A stretch of DNA of 64,000 nucleotides from an uncultured Clostridia bacterium (GCA_934438075.1 CAKSBF010000002.1:62001-126000); one strand, 5' to 3'. Positions 34,559 through 43,433 are shown, numbered from the stretch's first letter. The notes: generated by a model from the sequence alone, not told the origin. Translations and numbers: made by a program.

Positions 34559-35287
34559 TTATTCTTCCCAGTTGTGGTAAACATTTTGTACATCATCGTT
34601 ATCTTCTAAGGCTTCAATCAGTTTATTCATAAACAAGATATCTTTTTCATCGGTGAGTGCAACTGTTGTCTGAGGAATTTTTTCTACTTCTGCCGAAGCA
34701 AAGGAATAACCTTTTTCTTCTAAGGCATCACGTACCATGCCAAGACTGTCCGGGGCTGTTAAAATTTCAAAACACCCATCTTGTGCCGAAAAATCCTCGG
34801 CACCGGAATCCAAGGCATCCATCATAACAGCATCTTCATCCAATTCTTCCTCTTCGTTATCAATAATAATGACTCCCTTGGAATCAAACATAAATCCTAC
34901 ACAGCCGGACTGACCTAAGTTGCCGCCAAATTTATCAAAGTAATGACGCATATCCCCGGCAGTTCTGTTGCGGTTGTCTGTTAAGGTCTCTACAATAACG
35001 GCAACGCCGCTCGGACCGTAACCTTCATAAGTGATTTCCTCGTAGTTGTCACCGTCCATAGTGCCTGCAGCTTTTTTGATACAGCGCATAATATTGTCAT
35101 TTGGCATATTATTTGATTTTGCTTTAGCAATAGCGTCCTTCAGTTTGGAGTTAACTTCCGGATCCGGCCCGCCTGATTTTACGATTACTGTAATCTCACG
35201 ACCGAGTTTGGTAAAAATTTTTCCTTTTGCAGCATCGGTTTTTTCTTTTTTTCTCTTAATATTTGACCATTTGGAATGTCCTGACAT
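34559..35287 (-). CDS. yebC: YebC/PmpR-family regulatory/translation factor
   Basis: 242 residues, the full family length, with the N-terminal signature SGHSKWSNIKRKKEKTDAAKGKIFTKLGREI and the acidic C-terminal domain (EALEDNDDVQNVYHNWEE). Members bind DNA as regulators or act at the ribosome to relieve proline-stretch stalling; which applies to this one cannot be told from the sequence. Expressed alone, with AGGAGAGG upstream and its own convergent terminator. Confidence 0.97.
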   Translation of the reverse strand: MSGHSKWSNIKRKKEKTDAAKGKIFTKLGREITVIVKSGGPDPEVNSKLKDAIAKAKSNNMPNDNIMRCIKKAAGTMDGDNYEEITYEGYGPSGVAVIVETLTDNRNRTAGDMRHYFDKFGGNLGQSGCVGFMFDSKGVIIIDNEEEELDEDAVMMDALDSGAEDFSAQDGCFEILTAPDSLGMVRDALEEKGYSFASAEVEKIPQTTVALTDEKDILFMNKLIEALEDNDDVQNVYHNWEE

Positions 35288-35383
35288 TCATATCCTCTCC
35301 TGACGTATAATTTAAAATAAAAGAACCATACTACACACATAAAGCATTTTGTAAAAATAAATCCTAATAGGGAAGTGAACCGT

Positions 35384-35743
35384 ATGATGCAGTATGTATG
35401 GGTTTTTTTAGTTGGGGGCGCGCTTTGTGCGATTGCTCAGCTGTTGATTGATAAATGTAAGCTTACGCCTGCGCGAATTCTGGTTATTTATGTAACTGCG
35501 GGTGTTGTGCTGACAGTTATCGGTGTATATGAACCGCTGGTTAAACTTGCCGGATGTGGTGCCACCGTGCCGCTCACCGGTTTTGGATACTGTCTTGCAA
35601 AGGGAGCTATGAAGGGTGTTGCACAGTATGGTTTCTGGGGCATTTTCTCCGGAGGGGTAACCGGTGCAGCTGCCGGAATTGCGGCTGCGGTTACCTTTGG
35701 CTATTTAATTGCATTAATTGCCAAGCCAAAAGAAAAAAAATAA
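35384..35743 (+). CDS. spoVAE: SpoVAE-type sporulation membrane protein
   Basis: 119 residues with about four hydrophobic segments. The sequence pattern (VWVFLVGGALCAIAQLLIDK, PARILVIYVTAGVVLTVIGVYEPL, GATVPLTGFGYCLAKGAMK, GGVTGAAAGIAAAVTFGYLIALI) is that of SpoVAE(b), a component of the SpoVA channel that moves dipicolinic acid into the forespore and out at germination. The GTG at 35375 is possible, but GGGAAG is best spaced for ATG 35384. The usual spoVAC and spoVAD partners are absent here. It supports an endospore-forming ancestry of the organism. radC converges on its 3' end with a 5-base gap. Confidence 0.85.
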   Translation: MMQYVWVFLVGGALCAIAQLLIDKCKLTPARILVIYVTAGVVLTVIGVYEPLVKLAGCGATVPLTGFGYCLAKGAMKGVAQYGFWGIFSGGVTGAAAGIAAAVTFGYLIALIAKPKEKK

Positions 35744-35748
35744 TGTGC

Positions 35749-36423
35749 TCAATCCATCATGCCCATCGCTGCCATAGAAAAAAAGCGATCGCCGGAAACA
35801 ATAATATGGTCAAGTACATTGACGTCGATTGCTTCCAAAGCATTTACAATATTGTGAGTAGCCTCTTTGTCGCTTTCTGATGGCATAATACTGCCGCTTG
35901 GATGATTGTGGGTTAAAATCACATTAACAGCATTGTGTTTCAATACTGCGGCAACTACGGTACGCGGATAAGCTTCCGCCTGGTTAACTGTTCCCTTGAT
36001 GATAATGCCACTGTAGTGTACACGACGGTTAGAGTCCAGGCAGATAATGCCAAACTCTTCGTTTTTCTTGCCGATATACATGGAAACAGCATATTGACCA
36101 ACCGTGTCCACGCTGGCAAGCAAGGTTTTTCTGTCCCATTTTGAAAGATTATATATACGGGATAATTGCGGAATCAAATGTAACAGTATAGCACTGTTTT
36201 CGCTGATTCCTTCTATCTGCATCAGCGCTTCGGTGTCAGCATCAAACACATTAGCGACAGAACCAAACCGTTCTACTAAACGGTGAGAAAGTTCATTAAT
36301 ATCTCTGCGGGGTATGCTGTAGTAAAGCAACAGCTCCAATATTTCATGTGGCTCAAAGCTATCCAGTCCTTCGTTTAAATAACGCTTTTTCATTCTCATT
36401 CGGTGTCCGTCATGTGTTGTCAT
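35749..36423 (-). CDS. radC: RadC-like JAB/MPN domain protein
   Basis: 224 residues from ATG 36423 (GGAGAG 6 bases upstream; a further ATG at 36429 abuts it). N-terminal HhH-type helices (LIEGISENSAILLHLIPQLSR near 65-90) and a C-terminal JAMM metalloprotease-like domain with ligands in LTHNHPSGSIMPSESD. Despite the name, a role in DNA repair is not established for the family. Two features bracket it: spoVAE at the 3' end and pyrE upstream on the same strand, 19 bases away. Confidence 0.93.
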   Translation of the reverse strand: MTTHDGHRMRMKKRYLNEGLDSFEPHEILELLLYYSIPRRDINELSHRLVERFGSVANVFDADTEALMQIEGISENSAILLHLIPQLSRIYNLSKWDRKTLLASVDTVGQYAVSMYIGKKNEEFGIICLDSNRRVHYSGIIIKGTVNQAEAYPRTVVAAVLKHNAVNVILTHNHPSGSIMPSESDKEATHNIVNALEAIDVNVLDHIIVSGDRFFSMAAMGMMD

Positions 36424-36442
36424 GTTCATCTCTCCGATTTTA

Positions 36443-37024
36443 TCACACCTTAAGATTGCGGCTGCCCGGTTTTACTAGCGGCAGACCTTTTTTGCAAAGG
36501 GGACACTCGCTGGCTTCGTAAGAAAGTACCTCCATGGAAATAACCGATTCTAAGGGGACGCCAAAATCAATTTTTCCCCCGGTGCGGTCGACGATTACAC
36601 CTAAGCCAACCACCTCTCCGCCATGGCTGCGCACAATGTCAATTACCTCGCGTACGGAACCGCCGGTTGTTACAACATCCTCTACCACTAAAACTTTTTG
36701 TCCGGGTTCAATGGTAAAGTTGCGGCGCAGAGTCATTACGCTGTTTTCGCGTTCTGCAAAAATATTTTTTACGCCCAAATGCCGGGAAACCTCATAACTC
36801 ATCTGGATCGCGCCAATGGCCGGTCCGATTACCAGCTCGACTCCTTTGTCAGCAAATTTTTCGGCAAGCGCTGCACAAAGCTCCTCGCTGTATTTGGTAT
36901 ATTGGAAAATCTTTGCGCATTGCAAATATTTATCCGAGTGTCTGCCGGAGGTTAAAAGAAAATGTCCTTCCTGCAAAACATCCGCTTCCTTTAAGATTTC
37001 CAAAACTCTTTCTTTTGTTATCAT
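36443..37024 (-). CDS. pyrE: Orotate phosphoribosyltransferase
   Basis: 193 residues from ATG 37024 (AAAGGAAGG 6 bases upstream; the in-frame ATG at 37045 has none). Type I PRTase with the PRPP loop VLVVEDVVTTGGSVREV, the flexible loop with AERENSVMTLRRNF, and SGRHSDKYLQCAKIFQ near the start. It converts orotate to OMP in pyrimidine synthesis. The other pyr genes are not in the window. A short cysteine-containing tail (CPLCKKGLPLVKPGSRNLKV) extends the C-terminus, as in the Clostridia variant of the enzyme. No PyrR attenuator was recognised upstream. Confidence 0.95.
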   Translation of the reverse strand: MITKERVLEILKEADVLQEGHFLLTSGRHSDKYLQCAKIFQYTKYSEELCAALAEKFADKGVELVIGPAIGAIQMSYEVSRHLGVKNIFAERENSVMTLRRNFTIEPGQKVLVVEDVVTTGGSVREVIDIVRSHGGEVVGLGVIVDRTGGKIDFGVPLESVISMEVLSYEASECPLCKKGLPLVKPGSRNLKV

Positions 37025-37219
37025 TATGTCCTTCCTTTCGTTCAAAATATGCTATCTATTATTTTACACATTTTCACGCAAAAATTCAACCATTTTATGA
37101 ATTTTTTCATAGATTATAGCGAAAATAATTTTTTGTCATATAATAATATTATAAACAAATGAAAAAAAGGGCGTTGTCCGAGTAATTTTAACATTAATTG
37201 AGAGAAGGGAGGTATAAAA

Positions 37220-37483
37220 ATGGGATATGCCCTGATGGTTTTTTCCTCATCAACTACCGCAAGCCGATTAAAAAGAACGGCACTTCGTAACGGGATGCGT
37301 GATATTAATATCATTCAGACCCCAAAAATAATCTCGGTAAATGGTTGTACCTATTCCGTGCGTGTAAGAGTTTCTGAGCTGGCTGAACTAAGAAGGATAG
37401 CAGATGAATACGGTTTAAAATATTTAAAAGTTTATCGAGAAATAATTGGTGCTGACGGCCAAAAGAGCTACGAGGTAATGTAA
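37220..37483 (+). CDS. DUF3343 protein (putative Se/S carrier-like)
   Basis: 87 residues covering the DUF3343 domain: an N-terminal segment MVFSSSTTASRLKRTALRNG, then the CTYSVRVRV strand and LAELRRIADEYGLKYLKVYREI. Members typically have a cysteine after a GC motif (here NGCTYS) and occur beside selenium- or sulfur-metabolism genes, which gave the Se/S-carrier suggestion; no such genes are adjacent here. It stands alone with GGGAGG 7 bases upstream and a terminator downstream. Confidence 0.85.
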   Translation: MGYALMVFSSSTTASRLKRTALRNGMRDINIIQTPKIISVNGCTYSVRVRVSELAELRRIADEYGLKYLKVYREIIGADGQKSYEVM

Positions 37484-37504
37484 ATAAGTTTTTGCTAAAA
37501 TTAA

Positions 37505-37542
37505 AACTGCATTGCCGATGTTGTTATGCCGGCAATGCAGTT
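37505..37542. terminator. Bidirectional terminator
   Basis: AACTGCATTGCCG pairs exactly with CGGCAATGCAGTT between DUF3343 and the converging isomerase gene; T- and A-rich flanks on both sides. Confidence 0.85.
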
Positions 37543-37557
37543 AATTATAAATGATTT

Positions 37558-38385
37558 TTAAAGTGTTAATAATTTCTCGCGTATACGTGTGACTTCCTGC
37601 GGCGGCACACCTTCCATCAACAAATTAATGTAGGGTTTATACATTTTTATGCGGTCTATCAGGAAAGGAAAGTCAAACTCTCCTTCAAAGGGTAGGGCAA
37701 AATGCAGCTCATTATTCTTAACCACAAAATCTTTGATATGGACTGCTGCAATGCGGTCACCGAATAATTCAAATGCTTGCTCTATAATTTTGTGCTGATC
37801 ATGAAAGTTGCCTGCGTATAGATAGTTAATAGGATCAAAAATAACGCTGACGTTTGGCATGTTAATGTCATCCAGAAAACGTTTCATACGTTCGGGAGAA
37901 TAGAGGGTGTGATAGTAAACACCTTCTATTCCGAGCATGACACCGAGGGAAGAAGCATATTCTGCAAGCGGGCGCATGACAGAAAGAAAATCACGGTAAT
38001 TTTCTTCACTGTGATTGTTAGGATTAAAGCTCCAGTCGAAATTGACAGAACCTGTTTCGGTGCCTATCATATCGGCGCCGATATAATGTGCATATTTAAT
38101 ATGTTCACGAAAACGGTTCAGCTGCAGTTCGCGTTCTGCCGGATCCGGATGAACCGGATTGATGTAGCATCCAAGTACGCTGACATGAATATCGCGCTTT
38201 TCCAGTTCTTTGCGAAAAAAACGAGCAAGCCCGGGACTGAAACGCCCCTCTGATAGATCAATGTCATGTATAGATTTCAGCAGCGCAAGCTGAATATTGT
38301 GAATATCAAGCTGTTCCAATTTTTGTGCCAAATCGGTAATGTTTTCCGCTTCGATATCGTGTGCTCTCATACCTATGTTCAACAT
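37558..38385 (-). CDS. Sugar phosphate isomerase/epimerase-like TIM barrel
   Basis: 275 residues of the AP-endonuclease-2/xylose-isomerase-like fold. Expected ligand positions are present: E at GIEGVY, D at IFDPINY, H and D in AAVHIKDFV, and E in LLMEGVPP. Such proteins isomerise or epimerise sugars or inositol derivatives; the substrate here cannot be read. It is the last gene of a minus-strand group (ktrA-type, trmH-type, tadA, this gene), one base after tadA, with GAGGGG before ATG 38385. There is no other sugar gene in the group, so the context does not define it. Confidence 0.82.
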   Translation of the reverse strand: MLNIGMRAHDIEAENITDLAQKLEQLDIHNIQLALLKSIHDIDLSEGRFSPGLARFFRKELEKRDIHVSVLGCYINPVHPDPAERELQLNRFREHIKYAHYIGADMIGTETGSVNFDWSFNPNNHSEENYRDFLSVMRPLAEYASSLGVMLGIEGVYYHTLYSPERMKRFLDDINMPNVSVIFDPINYLYAGNFHDQHKIIEQAFELFGDRIAAVHIKDFVVKNNELHFALPFEGEFDFPFLIDRIKMYKPYINLLMEGVPPQEVTRIREKLLTL

Positions 38386-38386
38386 A

Positions 38387-38845
38387 TTAATCCCCTCTCT
38401 TATTTCTGATTTGGTTAAAAAAAGATGTCATTAATTCCTGACAGGACTTTTCGCAAATGCCGCCGTAAACCTCGGTTTTGCTTCCGAATAACCCCTCGTG
38501 CATAATATCTGTTTTTCCGCCGCAAACTCCGCTTTCTGTGTCATATGCTCCAAAATAAAGCCGCTTCATTTTGGAGAGTAATATTGCGCCGGCACACATA
38601 GCGCACGGCTCCAGGGTGACATAAAGTTCGCACTCAGATAGCCGCCAATTTCCAAGAGTTTCGCATGCACGGCGAATAGCAAGCAGTTCGGCATGTGCAT
38701 CGACGGTGTTGTTTTGTATTGTCATATTATGTGCTTTGGCAATTAATTCGTTATCTTTAAAAATAGCCGCCCCTACAGGCACTTCACCTTCGGCGTACGC
38801 AAGCTTTGCCTCGTTGAGAGCAATCTCCATTTTAATGTTCTTCAT
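38387..38845 (-). CDS. tadA: tRNA-specific adenosine deaminase
   Basis: 152 residues of the cytidine deaminase fold: HAEL zinc ligand with catalytic glutamate (VDAHAELLAIR), and TLEPCAMCAGAIL with the two zinc cysteines; KRLYFGAYDTESGVCGG follows, a TadA hallmark. It deaminates A34 to inosine in tRNA-Arg(ACG). The ATG at 38845 overlaps the end of the upstream methyltransferase gene by 14 bp, with GGAGG inside that gene, so the two are translationally coupled. Both products modify RNA. Confidence 0.93.
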   Translation of the reverse strand: MKNIKMEIALNEAKLAYAEGEVPVGAAIFKDNELIAKAHNMTIQNNTVDAHAELLAIRRACETLGNWRLSECELYVTLEPCAMCAGAILLSKMKRLYFGAYDTESGVCGGKTDIMHEGLFGSKTEVYGGICEKSCQELMTSFFNQIRNKRGD

Positions 38846-39614
38846 ACTTCCTCCGTGTAACTTCGCCCATCATCAGCGCAGCAGCGACGCTTACGTTAAA
38901 AGATTCCGCAGAACCGTGCATTGGAATTTTTACTGTCATGTCTGCCATTTCTATAATTTCATGGCTTACACCGTTTGCCTCATTGCCCAGTACAAAAATT
39001 ATTTTTTCATTCCAGTGGGCATGGTACAGGTTTAAACTGTCATCCCTCAAGGCGCTGGCTATAATCTGATATCCTTTTTGCTGCAAATCAATCAGCGTAG
39101 AGTGCGGGCAATCTGTAACAGTTTCTATCGAAAATAAAGAGCCCATTGCTGAACGAATTACTTTTGGTGAATATAAATCCGCGCAGCCTGCTGACAAAAA
39201 AATACCGTCAAAGCCAAGAGCGTCTGCAGTGCGAATCATAGTGCCAATATTTCCGGGATCACGTACATTATCCAGATAAAGATAACAATGGCCACTTGGA
39301 TTGGTAAATGAATGCGGAATTTTTGCAAGGCATAAAATACCTTGCGGGGACTGCGTATCGGTGCAAGAAGCAAAAATTTTGTCCGGTATGCATGTACAGG
39401 GGAAGGATTGCCAAAACGGGTTACATTGGTGATTTTGTGCCAAAAAAGACTCTGACAGCCAAAAACTGTCAATTTGAAAGGGCGAGGTTGCAGCAAGTTC
39501 ACAGGCGCGCAGCCCTTCAATAATAAACAGACCGGTTTCTTCACGATATTTTTTTTGTGCCAGCTTTTTAATAAGCTTCACGGCATGGTTTTCTGCACTG
39601 CTGATCTCTTTCAA
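38832..39614 (-). CDS. TrmH/SpoU-family RNA 2'-O-methyltransferase
   Basis: 260 residues from TTG 39614 (GGAGG 9 bases upstream). N-terminal substrate-binding domain (AENHAVKLIKKLAQKKYREETGLFIIEGLRACELA, about 1-90) and SPOUT domain with the knot motifs LDNVRDPGNIGTMIRTADALGFD, FVLGNEANGVSHEI and VKIPMHGSAESFNVSVAAA. The enzyme 2'-O-methylates rRNA or tRNA with SAM; the exact nucleotide is not determinable. Upstream gene in the pair with tadA. Confidence 0.9.
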   Translation of the reverse strand: MKEISSAENHAVKLIKKLAQKKYREETGLFIIEGLRACELAATSPFQIDSFWLSESFLAQNHQCNPFWQSFPCTCIPDKIFASCTDTQSPQGILCLAKIPHSFTNPSGHCYLYLDNVRDPGNIGTMIRTADALGFDGIFLSAGCADLYSPKVIRSAMGSLFSIETVTDCPHSTLIDLQQKGYQIIASALRDDSLNLYHAHWNEKIIFVLGNEANGVSHEIIEMADMTVKIPMHGSAESFNVSVAAALMMGEVTRRKYEEH

Positions 39615-39631
39615 GCTAATTTACCTCCGGG

Positions 39632-40276
39632 TTAATTTTGCAATGATGTCAGGTCGTCATTAGAACCCAGAACCACCAGGTCATCTTCTTTTTCCAAAAT
39701 ATAGTCGGAAGTTGGCGCAACATGAATACCGCTTGCATTTTTGCATGCTAAAATGGTAATCCCGTATTTTGCGCGGACGTTCAAGTCTTTTAAAGATTTC
39801 CCAATCCAGTTGCGAGGCGCGACAATTTCGGCAATGGAATATTCGGAAGAAAGTTCGATATAATCCAGAATATTTTCAGAGGATAAATTATTTGCAAGGC
39901 GTACTCCCATGTCATATTCCGGAAACACGACTTTATCTGCGCCGACCCGGCGTAAAACTTTAGCATGCAGTTCACTTTGCGCTTTTGCAACTACATTTTT
40001 GACTCCCATATCTTTTAATATAAGAGTAGCTAAGATGCTGGATTGCAAGTTACCGCCGATGGCAACAACAGCAAGATCAAAGTTACGAACGCCAAGTGAA
40101 CGCAGGGTGTTTTCATCCACACAATCACCGACGACTGCGTGAGTTACATCATCAGCTATTTCCTGTATTACGTCTTCGTCTTCGTCCACGGCAAGCACTT
40201 CATGTCCCAACTTATAAAGGGTACGCGCCACACTTGCACCGAAACGGCCAACACCTAAAACAACAAAAGATTTCAT
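39632..40276 (-). CDS. ktrA: KtrA/TrkA-type potassium channel regulator
   Basis: 214 residues from ATG 40276 (GGGGG 8 bases upstream; the ATG at 40291 lacks one). RCK-N domain with the dinucleotide fold VLGVGRFGASVARTLYKLGH and AVDEDED, followed by RCK-C from about 135 (IGKSLKDLNVRAKYGITILACK). It gates a KtrB/TrkH potassium translocator in response to ATP/ADP or NAD(H). No translocator gene is next to it; the channel must be encoded elsewhere. First gene of the minus-strand group ending with the isomerase. Confidence 0.9.
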   Translation of the reverse strand: MKSFVVLGVGRFGASVARTLYKLGHEVLAVDEDEDVIQEIADDVTHAVVGDCVDENTLRSLGVRNFDLAVVAIGGNLQSSILATLILKDMGVKNVVAKAQSELHAKVLRRVGADKVVFPEYDMGVRLANNLSSENILDYIELSSEYSIAEIVAPRNWIGKSLKDLNVRAKYGITILACKNASGIHVAPTSDYILEKEDDLVVLGSNDDLTSLQN

Positions 40277-40352
40277 AAAATATGCCCCCAAAATAAATTG
40301 CTCAATTTAATAATATGCATCTTTAATAATAAGATGGCATATAAAGTCAATA

Positions 40353-40660
40353 TTATTCTATGGAAATGCCGACCATTACGGTTTCCTCGTTTGTATTATT
40401 CCAAACAGAGTGCGGCTTTTTACCATCGACCAGAAACGATGGATCTTTTTTAAGATAATCTCATCGTTTCCATATAATATTTTTGCTTCTCCCTGTACTA
40501 CGATAAATAAGTGACTGTGTATATGGGTGTGTTTTTCAACAGGACCTCCACCGTTTAAATCAATGTAGGCAATGGCTCCGTCGATAACTTTACCCATTTC
40601 TCCAAAGAGTTTTTTGGCTCTGAAATGGGCATGATTGGCGGGTGTAATAAATTCCTGCAT
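40353..40660 (-). CDS. Cupin-domain protein split over two frames
   Basis: The first frame encodes 94 residues ending at 40376 with an unrelated tail. Up to about residue 70 it is a small cupin (PANHAHFRAKKLFGEM, KHTHIHSHLFIVVQGEAKILYGNDEIIL). In the -1 frame from the A-run at 40445-40451, the expected cupin C-terminus continues: DPSFLVDGKKPHSVWNN and EETVMVGISIE, stopping at 40353, for a 102-residue protein. The switch coincides with A-AAA-AAG in the correct frame, the heptamer used by dnaX for -1 frameshifting. Possible explanations are programmed frameshifting, a one-base deletion, or an assembly error. HTHxH plus H in KPH complete a metal site only in the shifted product. Confidence 0.75.
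40445..40451 (-). other. Slippery heptamer A-AAA-AAG in the cupin gene
   Basis: On the minus strand, read as TTA-AAA-AAG-ATC in frame 0; a -1 slip gives GAT-CCA and restores the cupin C-terminus. No downstream pseudoknot was confirmed by eye. Confidence 0.5.
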
Positions 40661-40838
40661 AACTTTCTCCCCTCCGGTATCGCAAAATCACCATGCAATT
40701 ACGGTGCACATACCGATGTCTCGTACAATAACATACGTTGATTATAGCACACAAAAAATATATTTTCAATATATTAGTGATTCTTTTATTGATTTTTATA
40801 TCCGTTTTATGGTATAAATATTATAAGGATGTGTGACG

Positions 40839-41780
40839 ATGAAAGATACAGAAAAAAGAAGAATTTATTTTTATTCCGATTATCTAAAAGAAAAATATGG
40901 TGAAAAGGTATATAAACTTCCGGTGAATGTACCCGGAACATGTCCCAATCGTGACGGAAAGATATCAACCGGCGGATGTATTTACTGTGCGCAGGTTGGT
41001 GCCGGTTATGATGCGCTTTCTGATAGAATGCCGATTGATGAACAACTTCAGCAGAATATGAGCTACATTGGTCAAAAATATAAGGCGGGAAAGTTTATTG
41101 CATTTTTTCAAAATTACACGGGGACGTATGTAAAGCAGGAGACTTTTCGTGAAAATCTTGAACAGGCAGTTATGGAAAACATTGTTGAAATCGCTATTTC
41201 AACCCGCCCGGACTGCCTTGCAGCTCCATATTTAGATATTATGAAGGAGATTCGGCAAAAAACAGGAATTCGTATGAGTGTGGAACTGGGTTTGCAAACA
41301 GCAAATTGGCATACGTTAGATAAGATTAATCGGGGGCACGGTCTGGCCGAATTCATTCGTGCGGTGTTAAACTGTAAACGAAGGGGCATTGATGTTTGCG
41401 TACATGTTATTTTAAACCTTCCATGGGATGATAGAAAGGATGTCAGTGAAACGGCCAGGATATTATCGTCACTGGCTGTGGATGGGGTTAAACTTCATTC
41501 GTTAAACATTTTAAAAAATACAGCATTGGAAAAAATGTATCGTTTTGGTGAAATAAATGTGCCTGAACGGGAAGAATATGTGGAAAGAGTGATTTTATTT
41601 CTGCGGAATTTATCGCCGCAGATAAAGGTACACCGTTTGATAGGGCGTGCACCTGAAGAAATCAGTGTAGTGGAAAATTTTAATGCAAGCTGGCGCAGCG
41701 TATATAATGAGATTATTTCGGAAATGCAGCAGAGAGATTATTTTCAGGGAATGGATTGGAAAGGAGAAATTTGTTTATGA
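40839..41780 (+). CDS. Radical SAM protein, TIGR01212/YhcC type
   Basis: 313 residues from ATG 40839 (AAGGAT 8 bases upstream; GTG 40833 is too close). [4Fe-4S]/SAM motif C-X11-C-X2-C in CPNRDGKISTGGCIYCAQ, as in the TIGR01212 (YhcC) family; FIAFFQNYTGTYV, ISTRPDCLA, SVELGLQTANWHTLDKINRGH and HVILNLPWDD are family hallmarks. The chemistry is unknown; the family is similar to the Elp3/MiaB SPASM-free group. The stop overlaps the start of the DUF4364 gene (ATGA), forming an operon with it and trxB. Confidence 0.9.
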   Translation: MKDTEKRRIYFYSDYLKEKYGEKVYKLPVNVPGTCPNRDGKISTGGCIYCAQVGAGYDALSDRMPIDEQLQQNMSYIGQKYKAGKFIAFFQNYTGTYVKQETFRENLEQAVMENIVEIAISTRPDCLAAPYLDIMKEIRQKTGIRMSVELGLQTANWHTLDKINRGHGLAEFIRAVLNCKRRGIDVCVHVILNLPWDDRKDVSETARILSSLAVDGVKLHSLNILKNTALEKMYRFGEINVPEREEYVERVILFLRNLSPQIKVHRLIGRAPEEISVVENFNASWRSVYNEIISEMQQRDYFQGMDWKGEICL

Positions 41781-42358
41781 AAAAAAATATATGGGACAAC
41801 GTATATTATCGCTTAAAAGATCCGGCGGAAATTCAGCTGGCTATTTTGTACAGTGTTCGCTATGCAGATATTCCAATCAGCGATATAGAGTTAAAACATT
41901 TCATGCTACAGGCGACGTCTGTTGATTTTATTGATTTATGCAGCATTATTACCAAAACGCTGGATGATAATCACATGAAAACAGTATGGCGCGACGAAAT
42001 GGAAAAATATGTGCTGACGCAGACGGGAACAGAGCTTTTGGAAATGTTTGAAGATAAGATTATGTCTAGTGTTCGGGAAAGTCTGCGCAATACGATTGAT
42101 GAATATTTTGTGCGCGAACAGGAGAAGGCGCGCGTGCGCTGTGATATCATTCCGAACGGCAGAGATACTTATAGTCTTGAAGTAGAGTTAAAGGAGGGAA
42201 AAACAGAATTGCTTGCTATGTCACTTTTTGCCGGCAGCAGAGAAACAGCAATGGATATGAGACGCCACTTTAAAACGGATCCCGTTGGTCTATATACGAA
42301 AGTTTTGCAGCTGTTTACTCCAACAAAGGAGGAAAAGGAGGCAGAGGAAGATGCATGA
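41777..42358 (+). CDS. DUF4364 protein, PadR-like winged helix
   Basis: 193 residues from ATG 41777, which overlaps the upstream TGA; AAAGGAG lies 12 bases upstream in the coding region. It matches DUF4364, a Clostridia-wide family with a winged-helix N-terminus (EIQLAILYSVRYADIPISDIELKHFML, KTLDDNHMKTV, YVLTQTGTELLEMF), probably a DNA-binding protein, and a beta-strand C-domain. The acidic tail (EEKEAEEDA) overlaps the trxB start by 8 bp. Function is unknown; the family is a good marker for Clostridia. Confidence 0.85.
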   Translation: MKKNIWDNVYYRLKDPAEIQLAILYSVRYADIPISDIELKHFMLQATSVDFIDLCSIITKTLDDNHMKTVWRDEMEKYVLTQTGTELLEMFEDKIMSSVRESLRNTIDEYFVREQEKARVRCDIIPNGRDTYSLEVELKEGKTELLAMSLFAGSRETAMDMRRHFKTDPVGLYTKVLQLFTPTKEEKEAEEDA

Positions 42359-43262
42359 TTTAATCATTGTTGGCGGTGGTCCTGCCGGTTTAAATGCGGC
42401 GCTGTATGCTGCACGCGGTGGAATTGATGCAATTTTGTTTGAAAAGATGTTTGCGGGTGGGCAAATGGTAAACACTTCGGAACTGGACAATTATATTGGA
42501 TTTCCGGATGGAATCGGCGCAGTTGAATTGGCAATGAATATGGAGACGCAGGCAAAAAATGTCGGTGCAACAATAATATATGAAGAAATTATTGAGATGC
42601 AGTTGAACGGAAAAATCAAGAGAGTTATAACTGCAAAACAAAGCTATGAGGCAAAGACGATTATTCTTTGCATGGGTGCACAGCCCCGTATGCTCGGTGT
42701 TGATGGGGAAGAACGTTTGCGCGGCAAAGGTGTATCCTATTGCGCGACTTGCGATGGTGCGCTTTATAAAGATAAATCGGTTGCGGTGGTTGGCGGCGGC
42801 GATACAGCTCTGGAGGATGCGCTTTTTCTTGCGCGATACTGTGAAAGGGTATATCTTATCCATCGCCGTGACAGCTTTCGCGGTGCAAAAATTTTAGCGG
42901 ATAAGGTATTGGAATGTCCGAATGTTGAACTGATTTTGAATAGTGTTGTGGATAAGATTGAGGGTGAAGACGCAGTAGAAAAAATGGCACTGAGGAATGC
43001 GGAAACTGGTGAACTGACAGAATTAGCAGTGAGTGGAATATTTATTGCGGTCGGTACAAAGCCAAACACCGGACTGGTCAAAGGTCAGTTACAATTAGAT
43101 AACGGTTATATTGATGCGGCAGAGGATACTAAGACGAGCGAGGCGGGAGTTTTTGCTGCCGGAGATATTCGGAAGAAACCGCTTCGGCAAGTAATTACGG
43201 CAGCAGCGGACGGTGCCGTTGCCGTATATTCCGCTATGAAATATCTGGATACAGCCTTTTGA
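42351..43262 (+). CDS. trxB: Thioredoxin reductase-like FAD enzyme
   Basis: 303 residues from ATG 42351 (AAGGAGG 10 bases upstream; the frame extends further up but without a start signal). FAD fold LIIVGGGPAGLNAALYAARGG, redox motif CATC in YCATCDGALYKD, NADPH fold VAVVGGGDTALEDALFLA and the HRRD determinant, and the C-terminal GVFAAGDIRKKPLRQVITAAADGAVA split over the last 50 residues. It reduces thioredoxin or a relative with NADPH. Third gene of an operon with radical SAM and DUF4364; no thioredoxin gene is adjacent. Confidence 0.93.
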   Translation: MHDLIIVGGGPAGLNAALYAARGGIDAILFEKMFAGGQMVNTSELDNYIGFPDGIGAVELAMNMETQAKNVGATIIYEEIIEMQLNGKIKRVITAKQSYEAKTIILCMGAQPRMLGVDGEERLRGKGVSYCATCDGALYKDKSVAVVGGGDTALEDALFLARYCERVYLIHRRDSFRGAKILADKVLECPNVELILNSVVDKIEGEDAVEKMALRNAETGELTELAVSGIFIAVGTKPNTGLVKGQLQLDNGYIDAAEDTKTSEAGVFAAGDIRKKPLRQVITAAADGAVAVYSAMKYLDTAF

Positions 43263-43433
43263 CTTGACTATGTCAATCGCGGGAACCGATTGACACAGCA
43301 AGCATGATATGTTACAATGTATTCGCTGCAGTGATGCGGGAGGAATATTCAACACGGCGGCAATTTAGAAAACGGACGGCATGTTTGGCCGTTGCGTTAC
43401 ATAGAATAATACAAGAGAATGGGGAGAAGGACG

